From assembly GCA_903871545.1 (NCBI GenBank), contig CAIQHG010000025.1:1-64000 (forward strand): a stretch of 64,000 nt of DNA, in the 5' to 3' direction. Shown one piece after another: positions 1 through 8,701 of this stretch. The notes under the pieces were generated by a model that was given only the letters and a program-made list of their open reading frames with translations, had not been told where the DNA came from and did not search any database. Within the stretch, counting starts at the first letter, position 1. The number at the start of each line of letters is the position of its first letter. The stretch comes from an uncultured Burkholderiales bacterium. Lineage in GTDB: Bacteria > Pseudomonadota > Gammaproteobacteria > Burkholderiales > Burkholderiaceae_C. Made by a program: the position numbers and the translations under genes.

Positions 1-891
1 GTAGAGACTGTTATCAATTTTTATAGCGAAGGTGGTTGCATTTCCAACGTAGATATTTTTATAGCCAGTACCTATCTGAGTTGGCGAAGTTTTTTCAGTC
101 GTTGTTCCATCGCATAATTGGCCCTGATTATTCCATCCCCAAGACCATAAGGTCCCATCAGTCTTAATTGCAGATGAATTAAAGTAGTTAGCAGAGATTT
201 TTGACCAATTATTGTCAGAGCCAATTTGAGTAGGTGTTAGCTTTGCAACTGTACTTCCATCGCCAATTTGCCCATGGTTATAGTTTGTGCCCCCTCCCCA
301 AGCCCATAAACTTCCATTTGCTTTCAGTGCAATAGTATGAGTGTTGCCCACAGCTACATCTGTCCAATCTGTTGCGACACCAATTTGAATTGGATTCAAC
401 CGCATAGTCGTTGTGCCATCACCTAATTCTCCTTCTGCATTCCAACCCCAAGCCCAAAGACTTCCATCGTTCTTTATCGCAATAGTATGCCCATAACCGC
501 CTTGTACTACTTTTTTAAAATTACTTCCAATTAGTACTGGTGTATCTCTATATGTCTGAGTTCCGTCACCAAGTTGGCCTACGTTATTTTTTCCGAATCC
601 CCACAGAGTGCCATCGCTCTTAATAGCTAGACTTGAACCGTAACCTGCATTCGCAAATATAAAGTCAGCACCAATAGTTGTCGAAAATGAATATGCGCCA
701 TTAGTTGTTGACTCGTTAGTTACCTTTGTTCCCCATGCAATTAGGCTTCCATCGCTTTTAACTCCAACGGCATGCGTTGAACTGACACTAATCATAGGCG
801 TAACAGTCGTAGCGTAAACAGTGTTTGCTAAAACCATCCCACACACTACTAGCAATATTGCGTATATTTGCTTTAAGAATTTCCGGCGCAT
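1..891 (-). CDS. Secreted RCC1-repeat (beta-propeller) protein, C-terminal part beyond the window
   Basis: An open frame of 297 codons reads leftward from an ATG at 891 and is still open at base 1, so the gene is cut by the window edge. The first 27 residues look like a Sec signal peptide (basic MRRK start, hydrophobic core, VYA cleavage site), so the protein is probably exported. The rest is a series of RCC1-type repeats of about 50-55 residues, each with a tryptophan/glycine block followed by a GQLGDGT-like turn (LWGFGKNNVGQLGDGT, LWAWGWNAEGELGDGT, LWSWGWNNQGQLCDGT). Such repeats build seven-bladed propellers that usually bind other macromolecules; the ligand here is unknown. A weak ribosome site (AAGG) precedes the ATG. 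It sits just past the 3' end of tRNA-Ser and is unlike the housekeeping genes that follow. The family call is firm; function is not assigned. Confidence 0.85.
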   Translation of the reverse strand, partial: MRRKFLKQIYAILLVVCGMVLANTVYATTVTPMISVSSTHAVGVKSDGSLIAWGTKVTNESTTNGAYSFSTTIGADFIFANAGYGSSLAIKSDGTLWGFGKNNVGQLGDGTQTYRDTPVLIGSNFKKVVQGGYGHTIAIKNDGSLWAWGWNAEGELGDGTTTMRLNPIQIGVATDWTDVAVGNTHTIALKANGSLWAWGGGTNYNHGQIGDGSTVAKLTPTQIGSDNNWSKISANYFNSSAIKTDGTLWSWGWNNQGQLCDGTTTEKTSPTQIGTGYKNIYVGNATTFAIKIDNSLY

Positions 892-1197
892 ATTTGGCCT
901 TATATGTTTATTTGCAAAGTTCAAAAATGATATTTTATCAATTTAGTGAACAACTATTGACTACACATATGCTTTTTTAGCACTTGTATAGACTTCAGCC
1001 TGTTCTCGCTAACAGCAAATACGGTCTTGAGTCTATTTGCACACAAGGATTTAGACGATCAACTTGTTGTAGCACTAGTTTCACTTAAATAAAGTCGCCC
1101 TACCCAATCTAGAAGGTCAATACGGTCACCTATCAACAAATGGTTAAATCCATCTCACGGCCAAAATAGAAGGCGGGTAGATTGGTGGGTAGAGAAT
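892..1197. other. Gene-free stretch between the RCC1 gene and the tRNA-Ser terminator
   Basis: About 300 bases with no credible open frame on either strand. The part nearest the RCC1 gene is AT-rich and probably carries its promoter (a TAAAAT-like -10 near 935 on the minus strand), but no convincing -35 was found. No recognised RNA gene or repeat was seen. As the segment directly downstream of a tRNA 3' end, it is where an integrated element's boundary would be expected. Confidence 0.4.
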
Positions 1198-1222
1198 AAA
1201 AAAGCGCCCGAAGGCCCATTTT
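1198..1222 (-). terminator. Rho-independent terminator after tRNA-Ser
   Basis: On the minus strand a GC-rich hairpin with a TTCG tetraloop (GGGCC TTCG GGCGC, one internal mismatch) is followed by a run of six T. It lies just after the tRNA 3' end and should end the lysC / tRNA-Ser transcript. Confidence 0.75.
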
Positions 1223-1233
1223 CGCTAGCTATA

Positions 1234-1326
1234 TGGCGGAAACGAAGGGATTCGAACCCTTGATGCAGCTCATCACCGCATACTCCCTTAGCAGGGGAGC
1301 ACCTTCGGCCTCTCGGTCACGTTTCC
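1234..1326 (-). tRNA. tRNA-Ser (anticodon GCU)
   Basis: A 93-base minus-strand cloverleaf. The acceptor stem GGAAACG pairs with CGTTTCC, followed by discriminator G and an encoded CCA (1234-1236). There is a long variable arm typical of class II tRNAs, a TTCGAATCC T-loop, and anticodon GCT at 1290-1292, which reads AGC/AGU serine codons. It begins only 10 bases after the lysC stop codon, so it is probably processed from, or overlaps, the lysC transcript. The 3' end faces the RCC1 gene. Confidence 0.95.
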
Positions 1327-1336
1327 TATGGGTGAA

Positions 1337-2605
1337 TTATGCCTGAACTTGGTCCAAGTCAAAAGCCTTATGAAGCGCTCTAACGGCTAATTCCATGTAT
1401 TTTTCATCAATAACCACAGAAGTTTTGATTTCACTGGTTGAAATCATCTGAATATTAATTCCTTCCTCGCTCAAAGTTCCAAACATTTTGCTGGCAATTC
1501 CGACGTGCGAACGCATACCTATCCCAACGATTGATACTTTACAAATCTTAGTATCTCCTACAACTTCAGCGGAACCAAGTGTTGGCAAAACTTTTGTTTT
1601 TAACAAATCTAGGGCGCGGGCATGGTCGTTTCTGTGCAAAGTGAAACTAAAGTCGGTACGGCCATCTTTGCCAATATTTTGGATGATCATGTCTACTTCT
1701 ATGTTGCCTTGAGCTACTGCGCCCAAGATTTGATAAGCAATACCGGGTTTGTCGGGGACCCCAATAATTGAAATCTTAGCTTCGTCGCGGTTAAATGCGA
1801 TCCCAGAGACAACGGCTTGTTCCATTTGTGTATCTTCCTCAAAAGTGATTAAGGTGCCAGATTTGGCCTCTTCTTTAATATCTATATCCCAGGGGGTGAA
1901 GCTTGAAAGCACTCGAAGGGGCACTTTGTATTTGCCTGCAAACTCAACTGATCTAATTTGCAATACTTTGCTACCCAAAGATGCCATTTCTAGCATTTCC
2001 TCAAAACAAACAGTTTTAAGGCGCCTTGCCTCTTGAACCACTCTGGGATCTGTCGTGTATACACCGTCTACATCTGTATAAATTAGGCACTCACTTGCTT
2101 TTAAAGCCGCCGCAACAGCCACAGCAGAGGTGTCTGAACCCCCGCGTCCCAAAGTTGTTATGTTGCTTTCCTCATCCACGCCTTGAAAACCTGTGATGAT
2201 CACCACTTTTCCCGCTTCAAGGTCTGCCCTTACTTTGTCGCCCTCAATCGATTCAATCCTAGCTTTAGTAAAAGCGCTGTCGGTTCGAATAGGAACTTGC
2301 CATCCAGCGTAACTAATTGAGCCCATTCCCTCTGCTTGCAATGCAATGGCTAAAAGAGCCGAGGACGCTTGCTCCCCCGTTGCAGCCAGCATATCCAGCT
2401 CTCGCATGTAATCTGCGCTCTCTTTGGCGGGCGCCAGCTCTTTGGCCAACCCCAGTAATCGATTAGTCTCCCCACTCATGGCTGAGGGGACCACCACCAT
2501 TTGGTGGCCTGCTCGGGCCCACTTGGCAACCCGTTTTGCTACGTTTTTGATTCTATCGGGAGACCCCATTGAGGTCCCCCCGTATTTATGAACTATAAGT
2601 GCCAT
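1337..2605 (-). CDS. lysC: Aspartokinase
   Basis: Phosphorylates L-aspartate with ATP, the first step toward lysine, threonine, methionine and diaminopimelate; cytosolic. The 422-residue protein has the usual length. The kinase signature KYGGTS is at residues 7-12, a GRGGSDTS substrate/nucleotide loop at 153-160, and two ACT regulatory domains fill about 265-422, so allosteric feedback by lysine and/or threonine is expected. The internal ATG needed to make the small beta subunit of alpha2beta2 enzymes was not checked. dapA, a later enzyme of the same pathway, is at 34828. It lies downstream of tilS on the same strand and runs into tRNA-Ser 10 bases later. The ATG at 2605 has only a weak ribosome site (GGTAAGA). 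Confidence 0.97.
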   Translation of the reverse strand: MALIVHKYGGTSMGSPDRIKNVAKRVAKWARAGHQMVVVPSAMSGETNRLLGLAKELAPAKESADYMRELDMLAATGEQASSALLAIALQAEGMGSISYAGWQVPIRTDSAFTKARIESIEGDKVRADLEAGKVVIITGFQGVDEESNITTLGRGGSDTSAVAVAAALKASECLIYTDVDGVYTTDPRVVQEARRLKTVCFEEMLEMASLGSKVLQIRSVEFAGKYKVPLRVLSSFTPWDIDIKEEAKSGTLITFEEDTQMEQAVVSGIAFNRDEAKISIIGVPDKPGIAYQILGAVAQGNIEVDMIIQNIGKDGRTDFSFTLHRNDHARALDLLKTKVLPTLGSAEVVGDTKICKVSIVGIGMRSHVGIASKMFGTLSEEGINIQMISTSEIKTSVVIDEKYMELAVRALHKAFDLDQVQA

Positions 2606-2681
2606 TTGATTCTTACCGTGTCTTGCTCTAAATTTTTCTAAATTGCGCTATATTGTTCTAACAACCCGAGCTGAAAACCGT

Positions 2682-3659
2682 TTATTGTAACAATTCAGAC
2701 CAGCTTAAGTGTGCACCCTCTCGCACCACAAAGCCGCGACCCAACTTTAATTCGATTTGGTGGCCCCTCGTCTTACACCGCTTGATTTGCGATAAAAGCT
2801 CATTCATTTGGGTCGAAGAGGCACTGGTGCCTAAACTTTTAAACCAAAAACGAAGAACATTTGTAACGCGCTGAGGGCTTAAGCTTTGCAACGTTTTAAT
2901 TTGGGGGGGATTTCCCGTTATCAGCAAATCCTCTGCAGCCAACTCATCGAGTAAAGACTGCGCCTGGGCTGCGTGAGAGGCACTTCTGGCAAACGTTTCT
3001 CTGAAAGAGGGGAACGCTTTGGATAACGCAGGCATGATCTGCAGCCTAATTTTATTGCGCGTGTATTGAGTATCTTGATTGGTTGGGTCCTCTATCCAAG
3101 GCACATCTTTAGTAGACAACCACTCTCTTATCTGTAAAGCGCTTATTTGCAAAAAAGGTCTGTAATAGTTCACCCCAAAGCGCTCAAACTGAGGGGCCAT
3201 GCTGGCCAATCCTGGAAGACCTGCGCCTCTGGAGAGAGCCAAAATTAATGTTTCAGCCTGGTCATCCGCGTGCTGACCGAGTAATACTGTATTTATCTCT
3301 GCCCCCCATACCCCGTGAACCACACCGGCGAACGCTTTATACCTAGCCAGACGCGCGGCCTCCTCTGGACTCTCTCCTGGTAGGTGCTTGGCCTGTACAT
3401 GCTCTATATGAAGCGGCACACCCAGCGCGCGGCAAGTCCGTGTGCAGTGCTCAGCAAAGGAGTCCGCCGCAGCCTGCAGTCCATGGTGAATATGAATAGC
3501 TCTGACCCTGGGTGCTTGACCCTCCAAATTAGGCCACTGATTTATACAAGCCAATAACAAAGCAGTTGAATCTGCCCCCCCACTAAAGGCCACGGCCAGG
3601 GGTACAGGCGGCTGAACCTTTAATTCATTTAGGTCAAAAGGATCGATCTTTTTTTTCAT
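2682..3659 (-). CDS. tilS: tRNA(Ile)-lysidine synthase
   Basis: Converts C34 of the tRNA-Ile CAU anticodon to lysidine so that it reads AUA and is charged with isoleucine; essential in most bacteria. The N-type PP-loop SGGADS is at residues 26-31, followed by the conserved HIHHGL, GQHADDQAET and RNKIR segments of the TilS catalytic domain. At 325 residues it is about 100 shorter than the E. coli enzyme and appears to carry only a brief C-terminal domain (a DELLSQI-to-GHQIEL stretch near the end). Shortened TilS proteins are seen in other small-genome Betaproteobacteria. It lies between accA and lysC on the same strand. Confidence 0.93.
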   Translation of the reverse strand: MKKKIDPFDLNELKVQPPVPLAVAFSGGADSTALLLACINQWPNLEGQAPRVRAIHIHHGLQAAADSFAEHCTRTCRALGVPLHIEHVQAKHLPGESPEEAARLARYKAFAGVVHGVWGAEINTVLLGQHADDQAETLILALSRGAGLPGLASMAPQFERFGVNYYRPFLQISALQIREWLSTKDVPWIEDPTNQDTQYTRNKIRLQIMPALSKAFPSFRETFARSASHAAQAQSLLDELAAEDLLITGNPPQIKTLQSLSPQRVTNVLRFWFKSLGTSASSTQMNELLSQIKRCKTRGHQIELKLGRGFVVREGAHLSWSELLQ

Positions 3660-3749
3660 GGGGTGGAAGACCGAGAATTTCCTGATTCAAATACTGACAA
3701 AAATGATCCTACTTAGCACTTCAAATTCAGCAATCCCTTGGGCGCTTTG

Positions 3750-4730
3750 CTAGGCTGCAGAGTCAATTTTGGTGTCACTAAAGCGTCCATAGCTTTGAAG
3801 TCTCTCGTAGCGACGGTCGAGTAATTCTTTGATCTTTAAATCGCTGACTTGGCGCAGTGCATCGTTTAAGCCGCGTTTGAGTTGGCTTGCGATTTGTTTA
3901 ACATCTCGGTGGGCACCGCCGACTGGCTCGTTAACAATCTTATCAATCAGTCCAAGCGCTTTAAGCCGGTGCGCAGTTATAGCTAGGGAGTCCGCGGCGT
4001 CGCTTGCCTTGTCTGAGGTTTTCCACAAAATTGAGGCGCATCCTTCTGGGCTAATCACAGAGTAGATACAAAACTGAAGCATCAAGACCTGATCGGCAAC
4101 GCTAAGCGCAAGCGCCCCCCCTGAGCCGCCCTCACCAATAATGGTTGTTATGATCGGGACCTCAAGTTGGGCCATCTCAAAGATATTACGCCCAATGGCC
4201 TCACTTTGACCTCGCTCCTCTGCGTCAATTCCGGGGTAGGCGCCTGGAGTGTCAACAAATGTAAAGACGGGGAGATGAAATTTTTCTGCCGTTTTCATCA
4301 ACCGAAGTGCTTTCCTATAACCCTCAGGTCGTGTCATTCCAAAATTACGTGCGGCTCGCTCTTTGGTGTCGCGCCCCTTTTGATGCCCCATGACCATGCA
4401 GGGTGTTCCGTTAAAACGGGCGAGTCCGCCAACGATACTCAAATCATCTGCAAAATGTCTGTCCCCATGCAGTTCTTGAAAGTCCGTGAAGATTTCACGA
4501 ACATAGTCCAGTGTGTAGGGCCTCTCGGGATGCCTGGCGATCTTAGTGATTTGCCAAGGGGTTAAATTGCTATAGATGTCTTTAGTAAGTTGCTGACTTT
4601 TTTTGGTCAACTGCTCAATCTCATCCGAGATATCCACTGCCGACTCACTTTGGACATACCTTAATTCCTCTATTTTGCCTTCCAAGTCAGCAATGGAGGT
4701 CTCAAAGTCTAGAAACGTCTTTTTACTCAA
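3750..4730 (-). CDS. accA: Acetyl-CoA carboxylase carboxyltransferase, alpha subunit
   Basis: With AccD it forms the carboxyltransferase that moves CO2 from biotin-carboxyl carrier protein to acetyl-CoA, making malonyl-CoA for fatty acid synthesis. The 326-residue protein carries the N-terminal helical segment and the crotonase-like core with the family hallmarks [29 protein letters not shown] and [10 protein letters not shown], the last forming the oxyanion glycine loop. Length is normal. It follows the glycosylase gene on the same strand after a gap of about 130 bases that may hold its own promoter. accD is not in the window. Confidence 0.98.
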   Translation of the reverse strand: MSKKTFLDFETSIADLEGKIEELRYVQSESAVDISDEIEQLTKKSQQLTKDIYSNLTPWQITKIARHPERPYTLDYVREIFTDFQELHGDRHFADDLSIVGGLARFNGTPCMVMGHQKGRDTKERAARNFGMTRPEGYRKALRLMKTAEKFHLPVFTFVDTPGAYPGIDAEERGQSEAIGRNIFEMAQLEVPIITTIIGEGGSGGALALSVADQVLMLQFCIYSVISPEGCASILWKTSDKASDAADSLAITAHRLKALGLIDKIVNEPVGGAHRDVKQIASQLKRGLNDALRQVSDLKIKELLDRRYERLQSYGRFSDTKIDSAA

Positions 4731-4861
4731 ACAAAACTCCTGAATATGGGGACACTAGCACCGTGTACAACTTGACCAATTATCCTCTAAACAGCAATTA
4801 AACCCAAGAAATTGAAATAAGCGAAAAATTTAACCCTGAAAGCTTAAAGAGGGAACGAAAG

Positions 4862-5545
4862 TCAATATTCAACAGGCTGGGGATCCAAGGATCTCCATAT
4901 GTACCAAGTCGCCACGCTACAAAAAGGCGCCCACGGTGCGGCCACTTCCCGAGCCTCGCTGCGACTGACGGACTCGCCAGAGAAATAGTTTCGGCTGATC
5001 CCGTTAATCAAACCCACATCATCGAGGGGCAAAACATTAGGCCTCATCAGGTGAAAGATCAAAAGCATCTCTGCTGTCCAGCGCCCAACGCCCCTTATCG
5101 CAATGAGCTCTGCGATGATCTCCTCATCTGACATCTCGTCCCAGTCACTGACATGAACACCGCCATTAGAGAAATGAAGCGCCAAGTCCACTAAATACTC
5201 GACCTTTCGGGCAGACAGTCCTGCAGCGCGCATATCGTCAACGTTCATTTTAAGAATACTTGCAGGAGCAAGTTTCTTTGTGAGCAGCATAAATCGCTCC
5301 CACACCGTTTGTGCGGCTTTGACCGATATTTGTTGACCCACGATGCTTCTGGCAAGGGTTATAAACGCATCTCCCCGTGACTGCAAACAGGCATCTCCGA
5401 ATTGAGGAATAATTCGGCGCATCACCCTGTCCTTTTTCGCAAGGTGTTTACGTGCCTCCTCCCAGTACTCGGGCGTAATCACGCTGATGCTTTGTGTTTG
5501 CTCGACTTTAATTGGTGAAGCATTTTTGGACTTAGAACCTACCAT
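4862..5545 (-). CDS. DNA-3-methyladenine glycosylase II (AlkA-type, HhH-GPD)
   Basis: Removes alkylated purines from DNA to start base-excision repair. The 227-residue protein has the helix-hairpin-helix motif IRGVGRWTAEM (about 150-160) followed by LPLDDVGL, in which Asp175 or Asp176 is the expected catalytic aspartate. The N-terminal regulatory domain of E. coli AlkA is absent, as in the short Burkholderiales form. Its ATG abuts the cysS stop (TGAATG), so the two are translationally linked; cysS followed by this glycosylase and accA is a familiar Burkholderiales order. Confidence 0.93.
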   Translation of the reverse strand: MVGSKSKNASPIKVEQTQSISVITPEYWEEARKHLAKKDRVMRRIIPQFGDACLQSRGDAFITLARSIVGQQISVKAAQTVWERFMLLTKKLAPASILKMNVDDMRAAGLSARKVEYLVDLALHFSNGGVHVSDWDEMSDEEIIAELIAIRGVGRWTAEMLLIFHLMRPNVLPLDDVGLINGISRNYFSGESVSRSEAREVAAPWAPFCSVATWYIWRSLDPQPVEY

Positions 5546-7039
5546 TCAAGCTCTCTCCCAATGTGTGCCTTGGACGGAATCCTTTAGGACGATCCCCTGC
5601 GAGGTCAAATCGGCTCGAATTTTGTCAGCGAGGGCGAAATCTTTATTTTTCTTAGCCATTGCGCGAGCATCAATTTGTTGCTGAATCTCCTCTGGAGTTA
5701 AACCATTCTCAAGGGATCCAGTGTCACTTTGTAAGAATTCAGTGGGGTCTTTGTTCAAAATTCCTAGAATGGATCCAAGTCCTTTTAAGAGCCTCGCGAG
5801 TGATGAATCTTTTGATCTGTTGAGCTCACCGGCTAAATCAAATAGCACAGAGACTGCCTCTGGGGTGGCAAAGTCCTCATCCATAGCCGCTTTAAATCTG
5901 ATTGCAAATGGGTTGGCCCAATCTATTTCTAAACTGTTAAGTTCATTTGTTTGATTTGTGCTTAGATTTTGAGAAGCCGCAGGCTTTATCAACTCAAGGG
6001 CTGTGTACAAGCGGCGCAGTGCCGCTTTTGCATCATCAAGATGAACGTTGCTGTAATTCAAAGGTGAGCGGTAATGTGAACGCAGAATAAAGAAGCGAAC
6101 TGTTTCAGGATCATATATTTTGAGTACATCTTTAATCGTAAAGAAATTACCCAAACTTTTGGACATCTTCTCATTGTCCACATTGATAAATCCATTGTGC
6201 ATCCAGTACGCAGCAAACCCAGGCGCGTGGTGTGCTTGGTGTGCGTGCTCATCTGCGCTATATGACGTCTGAACCGGCGGATACGCATCACTGGCGCCCT
6301 CGCTTTGAGCGATCTCATTTTCGTGATGAGGAAATTGAAGGTCGGCTCCCCCACCGTGAATGTCAATTGGGTACCCAAGCACAGCCAAGCTCATAGCAGA
6401 GCACTCTATATGCCAACCTGGCCTTCCTGCTCCGTATGGACTTTGCCACTTTACTTCAGCGGGTTCATCTGGCTTTGCGCTTTTCCAAAGTACAAAATCC
6501 AAAGGATCCTCTTTCTCCTCTAAAACGGCGACTCGTTCTCCGGCGTGCAATTCATCAAGTGACTTACCCGAGAGTTTTCCGTAGCCTTTGAACTTTCTGA
6601 CAGCAAAATTCACGTCCCCGGACTTAGTCTGATAGGCCAGACCTTTGGCCTGCAAAGTGCCAATCATTGATAACATTTGAGGAATAAAGTCAGTCGCTCT
6701 TGGTTCGCTGCTCGGTGGCTGGACTCCAAGGGCGAGCGAGTCAGCGTGTAAAGCATCGATCATGCGGTCAGTCAACGCACGGATACTTTCCTTGTTCTCT
6801 ACTGCGCGGCGAATGATCTTGTCATCAATATCAGTAATGTTGCGCACATACGTTACAAGGTATCCACTTGCTTTGAGCCAACGCTGCACGATATCAAAGG
6901 CAATCATTGAGCGCGCGTGACCCAGGTGACAATAATCGTAAACGGTCATCCCGCAAACGTACATGTTAACTTTTCCCTTATGTATTGGAGTGAATGTTTC
7001 CACCGCACGTCTAAGGGTGTTGTAAATTCTAAGTGCCAT
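5546..7039 (-). CDS. cysS: Cysteinyl-tRNA synthetase
   Basis: Charges tRNA-Cys with cysteine. This class I synthetase of 497 residues has the HIGH-type motif HLGH at 38-41 and KMSKS at 291-295. Zinc ligands expected from the family are visible as Cys29, Cys213, His238 and Glu242. A His/Ala-rich insertion (about residues 259-273, [15 protein letters not shown]) between the zinc site and the YWMHNG segment is not present in the E. coli enzyme and looks like a surface loop. It is the first gene of a leftward run; a candidate promoter lies at 7097-7125. Confidence 0.97.
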   Translation of the reverse strand: MALRIYNTLRRAVETFTPIHKGKVNMYVCGMTVYDYCHLGHARSMIAFDIVQRWLKASGYLVTYVRNITDIDDKIIRRAVENKESIRALTDRMIDALHADSLALGVQPPSSEPRATDFIPQMLSMIGTLQAKGLAYQTKSGDVNFAVRKFKGYGKLSGKSLDELHAGERVAVLEEKEDPLDFVLWKSAKPDEPAEVKWQSPYGAGRPGWHIECSAMSLAVLGYPIDIHGGGADLQFPHHENEIAQSEGASDAYPPVQTSYSADEHAHQAHHAPGFAAYWMHNGFINVDNEKMSKSLGNFFTIKDVLKIYDPETVRFFILRSHYRSPLNYSNVHLDDAKAALRRLYTALELIKPAASQNLSTNQTNELNSLEIDWANPFAIRFKAAMDEDFATPEAVSVLFDLAGELNRSKDSSLARLLKGLGSILGILNKDPTEFLQSDTGSLENGLTPEEIQQQIDARAMAKKNKDFALADKIRADLTSQGIVLKDSVQGTHWERA

Positions 7040-7096
7040 TAATTAAAAATTTCTATTAACCACTTTGAGCCAAGACTTAGGCTTCTTTTGTGGATG

Positions 7097-7125
7097 ATTC
7101 AGGAGACTAGGTGCGACAATGTCAA
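7097..7125 (-). promoter_or_regulatory. Candidate sigma70 promoter for cysS
   Basis: On the minus strand a perfect -35 TTGACA (7120-7125) is separated by 17 bases from a weak -10 CTGAAT (7097-7102). Transcription would start near 7090, about 50 bases before the cysS ATG. Confidence 0.5.
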
Positions 7126-7303
7126 AGAGGCTAATTAATAAAAGTAAAGAATTTTTGTTGAGCGGTCTGCCAGTTTAGCAATTTTTTGCTCACTCTTGTA
7201 TCTCTTTTACTCGTACATCAAGATTAAATCGTAAAAAATTATGGTCTGCAGGCCTATTCAACGCTTTAGTATTAATAGTGGTTCAAGAGAATTTTTTTAA
7301 TTC

Positions 7304-7326
7304 TTAGCTTGTCAAGTCCAAGCTAA
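7304..7326. repeat. 8-bp inverted repeat (operator or hairpin)
   Basis: TTAGCTTG and CAAGCTAA are perfect reverse complements separated by 7 bases. No T-run follows on either strand, so it is not an obvious terminator. It could be a regulator site for one of the two divergent genes. Confidence 0.5.
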
Positions 7327-7518
7327 CATAAAATTATGACAACCGCAAAGATGTGCTAAGGTTCAACAGACTCAGTAGCCCTCAAAAGGAGGCAAAAGGC
7401 TTAAATAAACCTTAACTCCTTCACCGTTCAAGAAAGTGCGTGACCTCATATTTAAATCCCATCGTTCCTCCATCTTATGAACTTTTTTAATTACCAAGCT
7501 GTCGAGGTGACTGTACCG

Positions 7519-7794
7519 ATGGGGGTGAATTTAAGTATAAAACGCTGGGTGCTCGTATGCATGAGTGCTTGCGTTTGCTTGTCTGGTTGTGCGCTTGCGC
7601 TTGAATACCCCCTCACCTCTGCAAGCCTTGGTGTTTGGGGAGCTACGGGCAAAAGTCCAAGCGATCACGCCATTAGCTATGTGACTGATGAGGACTGTGA
7701 GGCTATGAGGCTCATGAAGTCGGACCCCATGTGCAAGAAGTTAAACCAAGGTCCGATTGAAGTTGTTGACAAAAGCTCATACATAAACCGTTGA
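7519..7794 (+). CDS. Small conserved-type outer-membrane lipoprotein, function unknown
   Basis: A 91-residue protein with a signal peptide ending in the lipobox LSGC, which makes Cys24 the lipidated residue. No Asp follows the Cys, so outer-membrane sorting is expected. The mature part has two more cysteines (in DEDCEAMR and DPMCKK) that could form a disulfide, preceded by a SDHAISYVTDEDC stretch. The frame is open from an ATG at 7477, but the ATG at 7519 is preferred because a strong ribosome site GAGGTGA (7504-7510) precedes it by 8 bases, and this start puts the signal peptide at the N terminus. I do not recognise the family and assign no function. The stop codon lies inside a 16-bp tandem repeat. 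Confidence 0.75.
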   Translation: MGVNLSIKRWVLVCMSACVCLSGCALALEYPLTSASLGVWGATGKSPSDHAISYVTDEDCEAMRLMKSDPMCKKLNQGPIEVVDKSSYINR

Positions 7795-7833
7795 ATATAT
7801 AAACTGTTGAATATATTAACCGCTGAATTGACT
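7786..7833. repeat. 16-bp tandem repeat at the 3' end of the lipoprotein gene
   Basis: Two near-identical 16-bp units (7786-7801 AACCGTTGAATATATA, 7802-7817 AACTGTTGAATATATT) are followed by a decayed third (7818-7833). The first contains the lipoprotein stop codon. Confidence 0.8.
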
Positions 7834-7999
7834 GCAAGAGTAGGTAGGCACAAACCAAGCCAGATCTAGTAGAATTTGAGTAGAGTGTGCGATTAGGTCC
7901 CAGCTACTCTGTGTCTTTGCAATTCATTACAGTATTATTTTTAATAAAAAATTTGAATTTATTCATTTTTAAATTCGAATAACTCAAATTAAGCTCCAA

Positions 8000-8593
8000 G
8001 TGATCCGTTTTTCAAAACCCGAAATTCTAAAAAAAATCCTCAGATCAGCGCTGGGTCTTTGCATTTTTGTAGTCGGTTCTTTTTTATTGACTGAAGGCGT
8101 TTTTGCTCAAACTCAGGTGATCAAGTTAGTGCCCACGCCCCACACCCAGGCGATGCAGTTTATTAAGGAAAATAAAAAGCAAGAGGCTTTGGCGTATATT
8201 AATGAATACTTAGGAAAAAATCCCTTTGATCCTCAAATGCTTTTTTGGAAAGCCAAGTTGCTAAGAGAGTCGGCTCTTGCAAAAGACCAAGAAGAGGGGC
8301 TTGGAATTTACATAAGCCTTAGTGAGAACAACCCCGAGTTGGCTGAGCCGCACAACAACATAGGCGTCATTTACGCGGCCCAGGGTGATTATTTAAAAGC
8401 CGTAGACTACTTTGTTTTAGCCCTTAGGGCTAATCCAGGATACGCGCTGGCTAATGAGAATTTAGCCGATGTGTATGTCCAAATGGCAGTAGAGCAGTAC
8501 AAAAAAGCCATTGTTAACGATCCGGGCAATAAAACTGCAACCATAAAATTACAGAAAATATCCCCCAATCTGAGCAACCCAATTAAAAAATAA
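8000..8593 (+). CDS. Secreted tetratricopeptide-repeat (TPR) protein
   Basis: A 197-residue exported protein starting with GTG. Residues 1-35 are a long signal peptide (basic N-region, core LGLCIFVVGSFLL, cleavage VFA-QTQ). The mature part contains about three TPR units: ALAYINEYLGKNPFDPQML, PELAEPHNNIGVIYAAQGDY and ALRANPGYALANENLADVY. TPR proteins are protein-protein scaffolds, often in envelope assembly. A TPR protein immediately upstream of two cyclophilins and lpxH is a common Burkholderiales arrangement, which suggests a periplasmic assembly or folding role, but no partner can be named. Confidence 0.85.
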   Translation: MIRFSKPEILKKILRSALGLCIFVVGSFLLTEGVFAQTQVIKLVPTPHTQAMQFIKENKKQEALAYINEYLGKNPFDPQMLFWKAKLLRESALAKDQEEGLGIYISLSENNPELAEPHNNIGVIYAAQGDYLKAVDYFVLALRANPGYALANENLADVYVQMAVEQYKKAIVNDPGNKTATIKLQKISPNLSNPIKK

Positions 8594-8701
8594 GGCAAAT
8601 AAAATTAGACAAGAGAGCCAAGAATACAAAAAGCTTCATTTATTTGCCAAGCATTTGCAGTCCAATTAACCAACACGTCCCACTTTTAACATTCGAACAA
8701 C

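Larger units (their letters stand above)
7040..7518. other. Intergenic region between divergent cysS and the small lipoprotein gene
   Basis: Roughly 480 AT-rich bases with no credible gene. It holds the cysS promoter candidate on the minus strand and a perfect 8-bp inverted repeat at 7304-7326. An AT-only inverted repeat (AGAATT, five T, AATTCT) lies just before it. No RNA family was recognised. Confidence 0.5.
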
